Shown: positions 1 to 28,723, counted from the stretch's first letter. The stretch: 41,985 nt of DNA from Paulinella micropora (GCA_009731375.1 BJOX01000042.1:141327-183311), one strand, 5' to 3'. The notes: a model not told the origin generated them from the letters alone. Numbers and translations are program-made.

Positions 1-32
<32 letters not shown>

Positions 33-68
33 CACACACAAACACACACACACACACACACACAAACA

Positions 69-121
<53 letters not shown>

Positions 122-156
122 GTATATGTATGCATGTTTGTATCTCTCTCTCTCTC

Positions 157-206
<50 letters not shown>

Positions 207-358
207 ATATATATACATCTCTCTCTCTCTATATATATATATATATACATATATATTTTATATATACATATATATATAAATATAAATATCAATATAAATA
301 TAAATATAAATAAATATATATGAATATATATACATATATATATATATATCTATATATG
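1..358. repeat. compound dinucleotide microsatellite
   Basis: (CA)n runs to about position 110, followed by blocks of (TA)n, (GT)n and (TC)n. Open frames here are artefacts of the repeat. No gene is seen. Confidence 0.95.
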
Positions 359-361
359 TAT

Positions 362-402
<41 letters not shown>

Positions 403-423
403 CAGATAGGCAGACAGACAGAC

Positions 424-460
<37 letters not shown>

Positions 461-461
<1 letters not shown>

Positions 462-508
462 GTACCCCTTCCTCCTCTTCACTATCTACTTCCACATGTA
501 CGTTTAGC

Positions 509-588
<80 letters not shown>

Positions 589-597
589 AATATAGAT

Positions 598-639
<42 letters not shown>

Positions 640-686
640 GTACCCCTTCGTCCTCTGCACTATCTACTTCCACATGTACGTTTATC

Positions 687-690
<4 letters not shown>
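461..690 (-). pseudogene. two 3'-half copies of the 862-958 exon (461-511, 640-690)
   Basis: Each copy retains the downstream half of the exon at 862-958, reading [15 protein letters not shown] or a close variant on the minus strand, and the donor-like GTACC that follows. Upstream of each half the sequence is (TATC)n on the coding strand instead of the first half of the exon. Both copies are cut at the same point. They lie downstream of the intact exon in the gene's direction. Confidence 0.7.
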
Positions 691-748
<58 letters not shown>

Positions 749-782
749 CGTAGATAGATACGTAGATAGATAGATAGACACG

Positions 783-857
<75 letters not shown>

Positions 858-861
858 TTAC

Positions 862-11856
<10,995 letters not shown>

Positions 11857-11914
11857 CTACACTCACGACAAAGGACAAACACAAAGAGAAAAGTGATAAA
11901 GAGGGAGAAGGGAA

Positions 11915-11917
<3 letters not shown>

Positions 11918-11987
<70 letters not shown>

Positions 11988-12136
11988 GTACTAATACTAC
12001 TACTACTACTATTACTACTACTAATACTACAACGACGACGAGACGACGACGACGACGATGACGACGACGACGTCGACGACGACTACAACTACAAGTACTA
12101 TTACAACTGTACTACTACTACTACTACTAGTACTAG

Positions 12137-12169
<33 letters not shown>

Positions 12170-12288
12170 CACTACTAGGCTAGGCTAGGCTAATAGAGGT
12201 AACTGTTTTTTCTTATTCAGCCAACGGGAAAAACGATAAAAATGACCCGATAATTATGCAGAGTTTGCTATCATAACTATAACTACCA

Positions 12289-12359
<71 letters not shown>

Positions 12360-12373
12360 CTACTACCTACTAC

Positions 12374-12437
<64 letters not shown>

Positions 12438-12472
12438 GACTGCTACCACTGCTACTGCTACTACTGCTACTG

Positions 12473-12564
<92 letters not shown>

Positions 12565-12579
12565 TACTACTACTACCAC

Positions 12580-12656
<77 letters not shown>
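11918..12656. repeat. (CTA)n arrays
   Basis: Two long trinucleotide arrays (about 11918-12175 and 12287-12656), with ACG variants near 12030-12080 and a short unique spacer at 12180-12286. Long Val, Ser, Thr and Leu reading frames are repeat artefacts. Confidence 0.95.
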
Positions 12657-12657
<1 letters not shown>

Positions 12658-12840
12658 GGCCTAGGCCTTCGATTTAATGAAGTTAAGACATTTAACCTCT
12701 GGTCATCCATGCAAATTGTTAGCTATTGATTTAACTAGATGGTGACCTACGTCTCAAATTATTAAGAATAATGAAAAATTAAATTATTCAAAAGATTAAA
12801 ATATTAAAATAAAATAACATAGATTGAAAAAATATATAAA
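12656..12840 (-). mobile_element. dispersed element D, copy 1
   Basis: A ~180-bp sequence running from AGGCCTAGGCCTTCG into an AT-rich end. It directly abuts the (CTA)n array and matches 13627-13800. On the minus strand its end flows into (AGT)n. Confidence 0.65.
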
Positions 12841-13110
12841 AAAAAGAAAAGAAAAAAAAAGAAGAAAAAAGGTAATATATATACTATATATATACATACA
12901 TATATGAAGTTAATAAAAAATATTAAATTAATCTGTTATGAAATTAAATTAAAGTTCTAGTTTCGTGGGGGAAAAAAAAGAAAAAAAAAGTGGAAGTAAA
13001 TATATATAGATGTAATATATAATATATTATACATATATATGTATATATATATACATACATATATGTATATATGTATATATGTATATATGTATATATATAA
13101 TATATATATA
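12841..13110. repeat. AT-rich region and (TATA/TATG)n microsatellite
   Basis: A-rich tracts followed by TATATACATATG repeats at about 13010-13115. No coding signal. Confidence 0.85.
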
Positions 13111-13434
13111 TATATACGTTGGAAGTGTTATAATGCCATTCAGTTGTATATAGAACGGTGGCGCTCACAAAAGCTGGAAGACACGAGGTGACTCCCCAGG
13201 CTCTCCCCAAGGGGGTTGGCTAACCACACTCCGGCTTAGGATGTGATCAACGCTAAACTTGTCCCACACTCAGGTATCATCTGATGATGAGGTGTCCAAC
13301 GCCCTCTTTAGGCCCGTAGGCAGTGTCAGGATTGCTGCAGCTGTGAGAGATACGCTTTGAGTTCATTTTTGAATTCAGCTTTGCATGAGATGTCTCTTAG
13401 ACGTTTTGGCAGCGTATCCCATTGTGCTTGCGCG
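13096..13434 (-). mobile_element. 5'-truncated non-LTR retrotransposon 3' end
   Basis: The minus strand starts at the (TAC)n array, encodes a reverse-transcriptase C-terminal tail (13434-13326), and continues about 230 bp as 3' UTR to a TA-rich microsatellite tail. Abrupt 5' loss and a simple-repeat tail are typical of target-primed insertion. Confidence 0.65.
13326..13434 (-). pseudogene. LINE ORF2 C-terminal fragment
   Basis: Reads AQWDTLPKRLRDISCKAEF, KNELKAYLSQLQQS and then a stop. The pattern W-x-x-LP-x-x-(I/L)R...S...F-K-x-x-L-K-x-(Y/H)-L is the recurrent C-terminal tail of reverse transcriptase proteins of animal and protist non-LTR elements. Only about 35 codons remain. RT and endonuclease domains are absent. 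Confidence 0.7.
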
Positions 13435-13435
13435 G

Positions 13436-13626
<191 letters not shown>

Positions 13627-13628
<2 letters not shown>

Positions 13629-13829
13629 GGCCTAGGCCTTCGGTTTAATGAAGTTAACAATTTAACCTCTGGTCTATCCATACAAATCGTTAGCTCAAGA
13701 GCTATTGATTTAACTAGATGGTGACCTACGTCTCAAGTTATTAAAGGTAATGAGAAATTATCAAAATATTAAAGTATTAAAATAAAATGACTTAGATTAA
13801 AAATATTAAAATAAAATAAAATAATAATA

Positions 13830-13830
<1 letters not shown>
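13627..13830 (-). mobile_element. dispersed element D, copy 2
   Basis: The same start AGGCCTAGGCCTTCG and the same TTAACCTCTGGT and GGTGACCTACGTCTCAA segments as copy 1, again placed directly next to (TAC)n. It decays into TAA/ATA repeats. Confidence 0.65.
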
Positions 13831-14981
<1,151 letters not shown>

Positions 14982-15162
14982 NNNNNNNNNNNNNNNNNNN
15001 NNNNNNNNNNNNNNNNNNNNNNNNNNNNNNNNNNNNNNNNNNNNNNNNNNNNNNNNNNNNNNNNNNNNNNNNNNNNNNNNNNNNNNNNNNNNNNNNNNNN
15101 NNNNNNNNNNNNNNNNNNNNNNNNNNNNNNNNNNNNNNNNNNNNNNNNNNNNNNNNNNNNNN

Positions 15163-15185
15163 TCTATCTATCTATCTATCTATCA

Positions 15186-15219
<34 letters not shown>

Positions 15220-15234
15220 ATCTATCTATATCTA

Positions 15235-15292
<58 letters not shown>

Positions 15293-15298
15293 CTATCT

Positions 15299-15343
<45 letters not shown>

Positions 15344-15362
15344 ATCTATCTATATCTATCTA

Positions 15363-15419
<57 letters not shown>

Positions 15420-15525
15420 CTATCTATCTATCTATATATCTATCTATCTATCAGTCTGTCTGTGTGTATGTCTGTCTGTCTGTCTGTGTCTGTCTGTCTG
15501 TCTGTGTCTGTCTGTCTGTCTGTGT

Positions 15526-15614
<89 letters not shown>
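15163..15614. repeat. (TATC)n and (TGTC)n arrays
   Basis: TATC with ATATC variants, then TGTC repeats at 15458-15553 and TATC again. Confidence 0.95.
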
Positions 15615-16451
15615 GGAATAAAACCCACAGTGCTCTGTCGGTTTATACTAGACTGTCGAACAGTCTCGAAACTCCATCTGCTTACTGGGTCCTCTGTAAT
15701 GGAGGTGGGAGCTCGTTCTGCAAGGGGCGCTTATGGAACGAGCCCTGGCCCCGCCTGGTACTAGGGAGATTTGTTATCGCCTGTATCAGTCCCTTCCGTC
15801 CAAACATCACGGCTTAGCTGGGCATCGGGTTAATACTTTACCCACAGACTTCCTTGGTTGACGAAATCAGAAGCTCCTTTTTTCTGACATTAGTCGATAT
15901 CTCATCAGTTGATCTTATCACTTACTCTACGGAGCGAACCAAGGCCACTTGAGGTGTCACTGACCCTCCCTTGGGCTTGGTTTTTTGAAATGGGTGCCAT
16001 CTGTCGACAGACAGAGAATTAGGGGATGGTGTGGGTGTGCTGGGCCCGTGGTGGGGTGCCTTATGTGTGCCTAGCCATACGCCTATAAGTCACATGCCGA
16101 AATAGCGACGGGAAGCACAATCCTGTTCCCTCAGGGTGCCCTTTCTCGCTTGTTGAGCCCGGAATAAAACCCACAGTGCTCTGTCGGTTTATACTAGACT
16201 GTCGAACAGTCTCGAAACTCCATCTGCTTACTGGGCCCTCTGTAATGGAGGTGGGAGCTCGTTCTGCAAGGGGCGCTTATGGAACGAGCCCTGGCCCCGC
16301 CTGGTACTAGGGAGCTTTGGTATCGCCTGTATCAGTCCCTTCCGTGCAAACATCACGGCTTAGCTGGGCATCGGGTTAATACTTTATTCACAGACTTCCT
16401 TGGTTGACGAAATCAGAAGCTCCTTTTTTCTGACATTAGTCGATATCTCAT
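15615..16451 (+). mobile_element. element A, copy 4 (about 1.5 units in tandem)
   Basis: GGAATAAAACCCACAG recurs 549 bp apart (15615 and 16162), so two units are joined head to tail. Between them the 3' end CGATATCTCATC is followed by AGTTGATCTTATC rather than TATC. The second unit ends in TCTCATC and (TATC)n. This shows the full unit length. Confidence 0.85.
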
Positions 16452-18527
<2,076 letters not shown>

Positions 18528-19216
18528 CCCGCCTGGTACTAGGGAGATTTGGTATCGCCTGTATCAGTCCCTTCCGTGCAAACATCGCGGCTTAGCTGGG
18601 CATCGGGTTAATACTTTACCCACAGACTTCCTTGGTTGACGAAATCAGAAGCTCCTTTTTTCTGACATTAGTCGATATCTCATCAGTTGATCTCATCAGT
18701 TACTCCACGGAGTGAACCAAGGCCACTTGAGGTGTCACTGACCCTCCCTTGGGCTTGGTTTTTTGAAATGGGTGCCATCTGTCGACAGACAGAGAATTAG
18801 GGGATGGTGTGGGTGTGCTGGGCCCGTGGTGGGGTGCCTTATGTGTGCCTAGCCATACGCCTATAAGTCACATGCCGAAATAGCGACGGGAAGCACAATC
18901 CTGTTCCCTCAGGGTGCCCTTTCTCGCTTGTTGAGCCCGGAATAAAACCCACAGTGCTCTGTCGGTTTATACTAGACTGTCGAACAGTCTCGAAACTCCA
19001 TCTGCTTACTGGGCCCTCTGTAATGGAATTGGGAGCTCGTTCTGCAAGGGGCGCTTATGGAACAAGCCCTGGCCCCGCCTGGTACTAGGGAGCTTTGGTA
19101 TCGCCTGTATCAGTCCCTTCCGTGCAAACATCACGGCTTAGCTGGGCATCGGGTTAATACTTTACCCACAGACTTCCTGGTTGACGAAATCAGAAGCTCC
19201 TTTTTTCTGACATTAG
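18528..19216 (+). mobile_element. element A, copy 5 (tandem)
   Basis: Starts CCCGCCTGGTACTAGGG after TATC, passes through one unit junction (CTCATCAGTTGATCTCATC) and runs to CTGACATTAG, where a 10-N gap (19217-19226) removes the end. Confidence 0.85.
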
Positions 19217-19226
19217 NNNNNNNNNN

Positions 19227-19568
<342 letters not shown>

Positions 19569-19911
19569 CGTATTGGTGACTGCATTCCATCATAGCCGTC
19601 CAGTGTTGCATAGCCCGGGCTAGGTCCCTGCGGGGGTTTAGGCCTCATACAATGTCATCATTGTAGCTTGCGCAAGCTTACGGTGCTCAAAACACTTGGA
19701 CTAACGGCTTCCTTTTCTTTCTCTTCTTCCTTATCCTCCCACTTTCCATTCCTAGATTGCCTTTTTCTTCAACGTCCTTCCTCCTCTTCTTTTTCCAGAA
19801 CACAGTCTACCCGTGATTCCCATCCCGGACACATGCACAGTACACAAATTATTGTTTGATGTGAAACTGCGTTCCTTTGCAAGGACTACATTCCTTTGCG
19901 ACATCTCATCT
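19569..19911 (+). mobile_element. element B, copy 3
   Basis: From CGTATTGGTGACTGC to GCGACATCTCATC, followed by only a short TATC tail before copy 4. Confidence 0.8.
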
Positions 19912-19921
19912 ATCTATCTAT

Positions 19922-20211
19922 CCGGGCTAGGTCCCTTGGGGGGTTTAGGCCTTATACAATGTCATCATTTTAGCTTGCGCAAGCTTACGGTGCTCAAAAC
20001 ACTTGACCTAACGGCTTCCTTTTCTTTCCCTTCTTCCTTATCCTCCCCACTCTCCATTCCTAGATAGCCTTTTTCTTCAACGTCCTCCTCTTCTTTTTTC
20101 CAGAACACAGTCTACCCGTGATTCCCATCCCGGACACATGCACAGTACACAAATTATTGTTTGATGTGAAACTGCGTTCCTTTGCAAGGACTACATTCCT
20201 TTGCGACATCT
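19922..20211 (+). mobile_element. element B, copy 4
   Basis: Begins CCGGGCTAGGTCCC directly after TATC and ends GCGACATCTCATC plus (TATC)n. With copy 3 it forms a tandem pair separated by about 10 bp of TATC. Confidence 0.8.
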
Positions 20212-20212
20212 C

Positions 20213-20260
<48 letters not shown>

Positions 20261-20261
20261 G

Positions 20262-20346
<85 letters not shown>

Positions 20347-20432
20347 ATCTATCTATCTTTTTGTATCCATCTATCTATCCATCTATCAATCCATCTATCC
20401 ATACATTTTTCATTCAATCAATCAATCAATCA

Positions 20433-20501
<69 letters not shown>

Positions 20502-20522
20502 CCTACCTATCTACCTATCTAC

Positions 20523-20557
<35 letters not shown>
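20212..20557. repeat. (TATC)n array up to a 670-N gap
   Basis: Tetranucleotide array with the CATTTTTCATTCAATC variant series. The gap covers 20558-21227. Confidence 0.95.
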
Positions 20558-21227
20558 NNNNNNNNNNNNNNNNNNNNNNNNNNNNNNNNNNNNNNNNNNN
20601 NNNNNNNNNNNNNNNNNNNNNNNNNNNNNNNNNNNNNNNNNNNNNNNNNNNNNNNNNNNNNNNNNNNNNNNNNNNNNNNNNNNNNNNNNNNNNNNNNNNN
20701 NNNNNNNNNNNNNNNNNNNNNNNNNNNNNNNNNNNNNNNNNNNNNNNNNNNNNNNNNNNNNNNNNNNNNNNNNNNNNNNNNNNNNNNNNNNNNNNNNNNN
20801 NNNNNNNNNNNNNNNNNNNNNNNNNNNNNNNNNNNNNNNNNNNNNNNNNNNNNNNNNNNNNNNNNNNNNNNNNNNNNNNNNNNNNNNNNNNNNNNNNNNN
20901 NNNNNNNNNNNNNNNNNNNNNNNNNNNNNNNNNNNNNNNNNNNNNNNNNNNNNNNNNNNNNNNNNNNNNNNNNNNNNNNNNNNNNNNNNNNNNNNNNNNN
21001 NNNNNNNNNNNNNNNNNNNNNNNNNNNNNNNNNNNNNNNNNNNNNNNNNNNNNNNNNNNNNNNNNNNNNNNNNNNNNNNNNNNNNNNNNNNNNNNNNNNN
21101 NNNNNNNNNNNNNNNNNNNNNNNNNNNNNNNNNNNNNNNNNNNNNNNNNNNNNNNNNNNNNNNNNNNNNNNNNNNNNNNNNNNNNNNNNNNNNNNNNNNN
21201 NNNNNNNNNNNNNNNNNNNNNNNNNNN

Positions 21228-21643
21228 GGTGTAATGGGCCCATGGTGGGGTGCCTTATGTGTGCCTAGCCATACGCCTATGAGTCACATGCCGAAATAGC
21301 GACGGGAAGCACAATCCTGTTCCCTCAGGGTGCCCTTTCTCGCTTGTTGAGCCCGGAATAAAACCCACAGTGCTCTGTCGGTTTATACTAGACTGTCGAA
21401 CAGTCTCGAAACTCCATCTGCTTACTGGGCCCTCTGTAATGGAGGTGGGAGCTCGTTCTGCAAGGGGCGCTTTATGGAACGAGCCCTGGCCCCGCCTGGT
21501 ACTAGGGGGCTTTGGTATCGCCTGTATCAGTCCCTTCCGTGCAAACATCACGGCTTAGCTGGGCATCGGGTCAATACTTTACAGACTTCCTTGGTTGACG
21601 AAATCAGAAGCTCCTTTTTTCTGACATTAGTCGATATCTCATC
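21228..21643 (+). mobile_element. element A, copy 6
   Basis: Begins at the edge of the gap near GGTGTAATGGGCCCATG and ends CGATATCTCATC followed by TATGTATCTATC. Confidence 0.85.
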
Positions 21644-21647
21644 TATG

Positions 21648-21711
<64 letters not shown>

Positions 21712-21727
21712 CTTATCTATCTATCCT

Positions 21728-21805
<78 letters not shown>

Positions 21806-21853
21806 ATCTATCTGATCTATCTACTCTATCTACTCTACTATCTAATGTATCTA

Positions 21854-21929
<76 letters not shown>

Positions 21930-21981
21930 CACCTATATAATCTCTCTCTCTATCTATCTATCTATCTATCTCACCTATATA

Positions 21982-22048
<67 letters not shown>

Positions 22049-22074
22049 GATCTATCTATCTAGCTATCTATCTA

Positions 22075-22145
<71 letters not shown>

Positions 22146-22373
22146 GTATATATATATATATATCCATCTATCCATGTATCCATCTATCTATCTATCTATA
22201 CAGTCAGCAGCCGCAGTGATTTCTCCTTTCTTCATTTACGTAGGTACTAACTCTCTCTCTCTCTCTCACTCACTCTCTCTCTCTCTCTCTCTCTCTCTTC
22301 CTATTATATATATATATATATATTTGTATATATCCCTCTCTCTCCCTCCCTCTCTCTCTCTCTCTCTCTCTCG

Positions 22374-22409
<36 letters not shown>
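21644..22409. repeat. (TATC)n, (TGTC)n, (TC)n, (TA)n and poly-C
   Basis: Successive simple repeats ending in a run of about 35 C at a 10-N gap (22410-22419). A ~50-bp unique island at 22200-22250 is not recognised. Confidence 0.9.
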
Positions 22410-22419
22410 NNNNNNNNNN

Positions 22420-22572
22420 CGCTACAACAAGTGGACACAAATATTCAATTGTGAACATACTGTTCTTAGTCAGTATGTAAGAAACCAATTCTGAAATCAA
22501 GCAGTTTGAAAACCAGTGGAATTGAGCCTGTTAATGCAACATTTCGATGTTACTGTTGCATCACCACCTTTC

Positions 22573-22626
<54 letters not shown>

Positions 22627-22698
22627 CCTATCTAATCTTATCTAATCTAATCTATCTATCTATCTATCTACCTATCTAATCTTATCTAATCCAATCTA

Positions 22699-22765
<67 letters not shown>

Positions 22766-22816
22766 GGTGGAATGGATGCCTATGTCTTCGGATATGCAGA
22801 GCTGATAGACCAAACA

Positions 22817-22885
<69 letters not shown>

Positions 22886-22986
22886 GAGAGAGGCAGGCGA
22901 AATCAAATTCAGTTACTAATAAAAGAGATAGGCAAGCACTGCTGAGTTAGAAAAGGTAGATTTCCGCTGGACTGTCCTCAGAAATC
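22420..22986. other. unique islands within TATC arrays, nothing recognised
   Basis: Islands at 22420-22568, 22765-22815 and 22885-22986 separated by TATC and TAATC arrays. The middle one reads GMDAYVFGYAELIDQTY on the plus strand, but without both splice sites it is not called. Confidence 0.5.
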
Positions 22987-23199
22987 AATATATGATATAT
23001 GATATATGATATATGATATATGATATATGATATATGATATATGATATATGATATATGATATATGATATACGATATATGATATATGGTATATGATATATGA
23101 TATATGATATATGATATATGATATATGATATATGATATATGATGTATGATATATGATATATGATATATGATATATGATATATGATATATGATATATGAT
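22987..23199. repeat. 7-bp satellite (ATATGAT)n
   Basis: About 30 units of ATATGAT with a few single-base variants. The array is almost uninterrupted. Confidence 0.95.
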
Positions 23200-23243
23200 T
23201 GAAATGCACGCATGAGGGCAAAGGAAAAGTGTGGGCCATTCAA

Positions 23244-23420
23244 AGAGATGAGATGAGATGAGATGTGATGAGATGTGATGAGATGAGATGAGATGAGATA
23301 TGATATGATATGATATCATATAATGTAATATGATATGACATTATGTTATGACATGATGTGATATGGTGTTATATAATGTATTATTATATGATATTATATA
23401 AGAGTTGACATGGTGTAATA
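23244..23420. repeat. (GAGAT)n and degenerate ATATG repeats
   Basis: Pentanucleotide GAGAT/GTGAT array grading into irregular TGATATGA and TGTTATA sequence. Confidence 0.8.
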
Positions 23421-23430
23421 TGATATATAT

Positions 23431-23589
23431 CACATGAAAGCATACAATAGTAATTATCATGGTAATTACCACATTTCCGGGAACTTGACCAATATAAATT
23501 TTGAAATTAGAAAATTTTAAAAACTTTCCGGGAAGTTGACCACATTTAGGGTAATTACCAGGGTAATTACCATTGTATGCTTTCATGTG
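23431..23589. mobile_element. small inverted-repeat element (MITE-like), 159 bp
   Basis: CACATGAAAGCATACAAT at the left mirrors ATTGTATGCTTTCATGTG at the right. Internal GGTAATTACC and TTCCGGGAA motifs are also inverted. It shares GTAATTACC, CACATT and TTCCGGGAA-type motifs with the palindrome at 34784-34945. No coding capacity. Confidence 0.8.
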
Positions 23590-23654
23590 TATATGACATG
23601 ATTTTGGCCATCTTGGCTTCTCACAGCAAAATACAGTGTCCACGCTGCTCTCTA

Positions 23655-24483
<829 letters not shown>

Positions 24484-24634
24484 CTGGTACTAGGGAGCTT
24501 TGGTATCGCCTGTATCAGTCCCTTCCGTGCAAACATCACGGCTTAGCTGGGCATCGGGTTAATACTTTACCCACAGACTTCCTTGGTTGACGAAATCAGA
24601 AGCTCCTTTTTTCTGACATTAGTCGATATCTCAT
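24484..24634 (+). mobile_element. element A, copy 7 (5'-truncated)
   Basis: Begins CTGGTACTAGGGAGC, joined to TATC by a short overlap, and ends CGATATCTCATC plus TATC and a 10-N gap (24654-24663). Confidence 0.85.
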
Positions 24635-24663
24635 CTATCTATCTATCTATCTANNNNNNNNNN

Positions 24664-25651
<988 letters not shown>

Positions 25652-25750
25652 CGTGATTCCCATCCCGGACACATGCACAGTACACAAATTATTGTTTGAT
25701 GTGAAACTGCGTTCCTTTGCAAGGACTACATTCCTTTGCGACATCTCATC
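25652..25750 (+). mobile_element. element B, copy 5 (strongly 5'-truncated)
   Basis: Only the last ~100 bp, from CCGTGATTCCCATCC to GCGACATCTCATC plus TATC. Confidence 0.8.
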
Positions 25751-25779
25751 TATCTATCTATCTATCTATCTATACATCC

Positions 25780-25928
25780 TCATATTTTGTAATGTCGGCC
25801 GGCCCGCACAATACATAGTGGCATTGAGTGTCGTCCGGCTTGTCGTTACTTGACTCTTCTGCTTGGTCTTCCCCTCTCCCGTTGAGTGACGACTTAGTGT
25901 CAGAATAGCTGTTCCGGTTACAGTAAAT
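25780..25928. other. unique sequence, nothing recognised
   Basis: About 150 bp between the last TATC of this block and the transposon end. Confidence 0.5.
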
Positions 25929-26868
25929 TGTCATGTGGTATTATACCAAAGGGTACTGACCATTCTATTTTTAGTAAAATCCGTGACCCTTCACTTTTTC
26001 CATCTACATGCCGGTAGAAGGCCCCGCTAGTCTGAAGTTCTACATTTTTCCGCCATCTTGGGACAGGATAAACAACAAGATTCCGTACAAGAAAAAAATA
26101 TATATATATAAAAATAATGAATATACTACCAAATTGAAGATTTTAATGTATTTTAACTATGTTAAACAAAAAATTTAAAAAAATTGAATTTATAGCCGTT
26201 ACAGTTGTTTTTCGACCGTTTGTAATTTATTTGCTAGATAGTTGTTTTGAGTTGTATGAGCTTGGTTTTTCTTTGTTTTTATGTTGTTTTACATCAAAAT
26301 CAACGTAATTATATTTAATTTATTAAATTCTAATGATATTATTTCAAATTCAAATTTGAATTTGACTAGAAATTTTCAAGTTTGCTACTGGTGGCCACTC
26401 ACTTATAGTCGTTATACATACTCATCGACTACTTGAACTATGCTTGAAATTCAATGATATTAATACTAGTTTGTTCAGCATATTTACAATGTTTTTGAAG
26501 CATAAAACCGGTGCGGAAGCTTAGACTTCAAGTTGAGTGACAGTGTTTTACACTAGTCACTGTGACACTGTGACTCAGACTACTTGCCACTCACTTGTAT
26601 TCGTTATACATACTCACTGCCAACTTGAACTATGCATGAAATTACATTAATACTAGTTTGTTTAGCATATTTACAATGTTTTTGAAGCATAAAACCGGTG
26701 CGGAAGCTTAGACTTCAGAGTCAGTGACCGTGTTGTATACTAGTCACTGTGACACTCAGACTATTTGCCACTCACTTGTAATAGTTATACATACTCACTG
26801 TCAACTTGAACTATCCATGGAAATATATTAATACTAGTTTGTTTAGCATATTTATAATGTTTTTGTAT
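25929..26868 (+). repeat. left terminal inverted repeat
   Basis: The outer ~460 bp are single copy. From 26391 to 26868 there are about 2.5 tandem units of roughly 182-193 bp, marked by CCACTCACTTGTA, AAACCGGTGCGGAAGC and CACTAGTCACTGTGACAC. It has one subrepeat fewer than the right end. Confidence 0.85.
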
Positions 26869-26980
26869 TAAAATTTCATTCCGGAATAAAAGTGTAATCA
26901 TATTAATGTTAGTGACATTTTATTCAGAAAAAACCAAAATATTTGTCAGACTAAGTTTTAAGTTTAATATTTGCGTCGAT

Positions 26981-27160
26981 GTTTAGAGCAATGAGGGCTC
27001 TTAGTTTTACTGTAGTCTGATTCGCAATCATACTCGCTATCAGATGATTTGTGATGTGAATGGTTATTTGCATTTATGTTTAGAGCAATGAGGGCTCTTT
27101 GTTTTAGTGTAGTCTGACTCACAATCAGACTCGCTACCAGATGATTTGTGATGTGAACGG
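26981..27160. repeat. tandem duplication of the coiled-coil gene's last exon end
   Basis: GTTTAGAGCAATGAGGGCTC recurs at 26981 and 27078, and about 83 bp of each unit is duplicated. The upstream (gene-sense) copy encodes the tail of the protein. The second copy follows its stop codon and still reads DCESDYSKTKSPHCSKH. Confidence 0.8.
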
Positions 27161-27955
27161 TGGGAGTGCTTGGCGCGTTTATGTGCACGGCGCGGTTCAG
27201 GGGAATCTGATGCTTCAAAACGATAACGAGGCAAGCTTTTACTCGAAGCTGAAACAAACAACAAGATCAAAAATCAGATTAAAAATAACAGAAGTTGCGA
27301 AATTACCGCGCGTCTCTTTCAAAATATCCATCTGCGCGGTGACGCTTACGAGCTGCACCTTTGCGTCATTGTACTTTTCTAAATACTTTGCCGCATTGGA
27401 CTCAGCTTTCTGAAGAGCAGTGGTAAGCTGTTTTACATTTGCCTCGGCTTCGCGAAGCTTGTTCTCCACAGTTTCCAGGTCGGCGTCATTTGACGCGTTC
27501 TCAACGTATTCAGCTAACTGCTTCTTGTAATCAGTGATTTCCTGAACAAGCATAATGATTTTCATAGAAGTGGAAAACACACAAAGGCGTAAACCTTTCG
27601 CAAGTCAGCGTTGACCTGTTTGTTGCGTGCGTTACACTAAAAAAAAAAAAAAAAGAAGTGATAAAACGCAAGAAGAGAAAAAATAGGTAATACCCTTCTG
27701 GATTTGTCCAAGTCGTTGGTGAGCTTCTGGATGTTGGTGGACAGTTTCTCTTGCACAACCAATTCTTTTTCTCGTGCAGCCAAGTCGTTGGTGAGCTTCT
27801 GGATGTTGGCTGACATTTTTTCTTGTGCAGCGTTCATTTTGCTCACTTTTTTTTGTTCTTCAGCCAAATCTTGTTTGCATTGTTTCAGCTCACTTTGCGC
27901 GGCCAGTTTGGCCCTCCGCTCGTCATCGACTAATTTAATCGTATCGTCGAAAAAT
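27064..27955 (-). CDS. coiled-coil protein of the transposon (N-terminus lost in a gap)
   Basis: Four exons: 27955-27694, 27636-27595, 27541-27307 and 27248-27064, with GT-AG introns (donors GTATTA, GTTTAC, GTAATT) and agreeing phases (0, 0, 1). The protein is almost all coiled coil (DERRAKLAAQSELKQCKQDL, MSANIQKLTNDLAAREKEL, YKKQLAEYVENAS, LREAEANVKQLTTALQKAES). It ends in a basic Ser/Arg/His tail (PRRAHKRAKHSHRSHHKSSG) and stops at 27064. NIQKLTNDL occurs twice. The tail could be a nuclear or nucleic-acid-binding signal. A 10-N gap (27956-27965) hides the start. A role as an accessory factor of the transposase is inference from the shared TIRs. Confidence 0.75.
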
Positions 27956-28019
27956 NNNNNNNNNNTAAGGAGAGTAAAGTATACGACGAGTACGCCAGCT
28001 TCCCCGTCTATTGGAAGCA

Positions 28020-28051
28020 GGTTCTACCGGTCTTCTCTCTCTCTCATTCTC

Positions 28052-28099
<48 letters not shown>

Positions 28100-28200
28100 T
28101 TTTCCTTTTTGCTTTCCTTCTTCCCTTCCTGCTTTCCTTTTTATTTTTTCTTTTCTTTCTTTAATTTCTTTCTTTCTTTGTGCAACTTTTTTTTTTTTGG
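28020..28200. repeat. (TTTC)n tract between the divergent genes
   Basis: Pyrimidine-rich TTTC repeats just before the first visible transposase exon. It could be intron or shared 5' region. Confidence 0.8.
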
Positions 28201-28237
28201 TTATCTGCACATGCGTTTCTTTGTTTTGCTTGAACAG

Positions 28238-28723
28238 GCGATTTCGGCTGCAATCAAGAAGGGGGACCCATACATGCACCAGCCAAAGCACAAGTTGCGA
28301 CGAACCCAGCCCCAGCTAGCGGTTGCTTGGGAGGCGGGGGAGGCGGGGCTCTGGAAGTGTGAGCGTTGTGTCCCACCAACGTACCATGTAGAATCCGCAA
28401 GCAGCAGGGCTCACAAGTGTTTTTCTTCGGGCATCGCATTTACAGGCAAAGAGAGGCCCAATGCCCGAGTGCAGAGTTTTGAAATCAGCGCCGCCATTGA
28501 CGACCAGCCCAACCGCCTGATCAGAAATTTGCAATTGCTCCAAAAGGATGTCGAAGCGCGTGCAGGTTTATTTGAGTTCCAGTTGATGTGGGGGTCATTT
28601 TTGCGCAGAAGGGCTCCATTCAGTCGGGATGCGGATTGTGGTGTCAATGTCCCCCCCTTGTCAAGGTTGATGGACAATGGGTGCAGCTGTATGTTCCGAG
28701 ATGCTTGCACGGAGTTCGGTAAC

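Noticed and set aside
15615-16451. Element A as a tRNA, 5S rRNA or LTR
   Set aside because: No tRNA or 5S box A/C-type pattern was found, and there are no TG...CA ends with a primer-binding site and flanking coding region.
20558-21227. Long open frame across the 670-N gap
   Set aside because: It is open only because it is unknown sequence.
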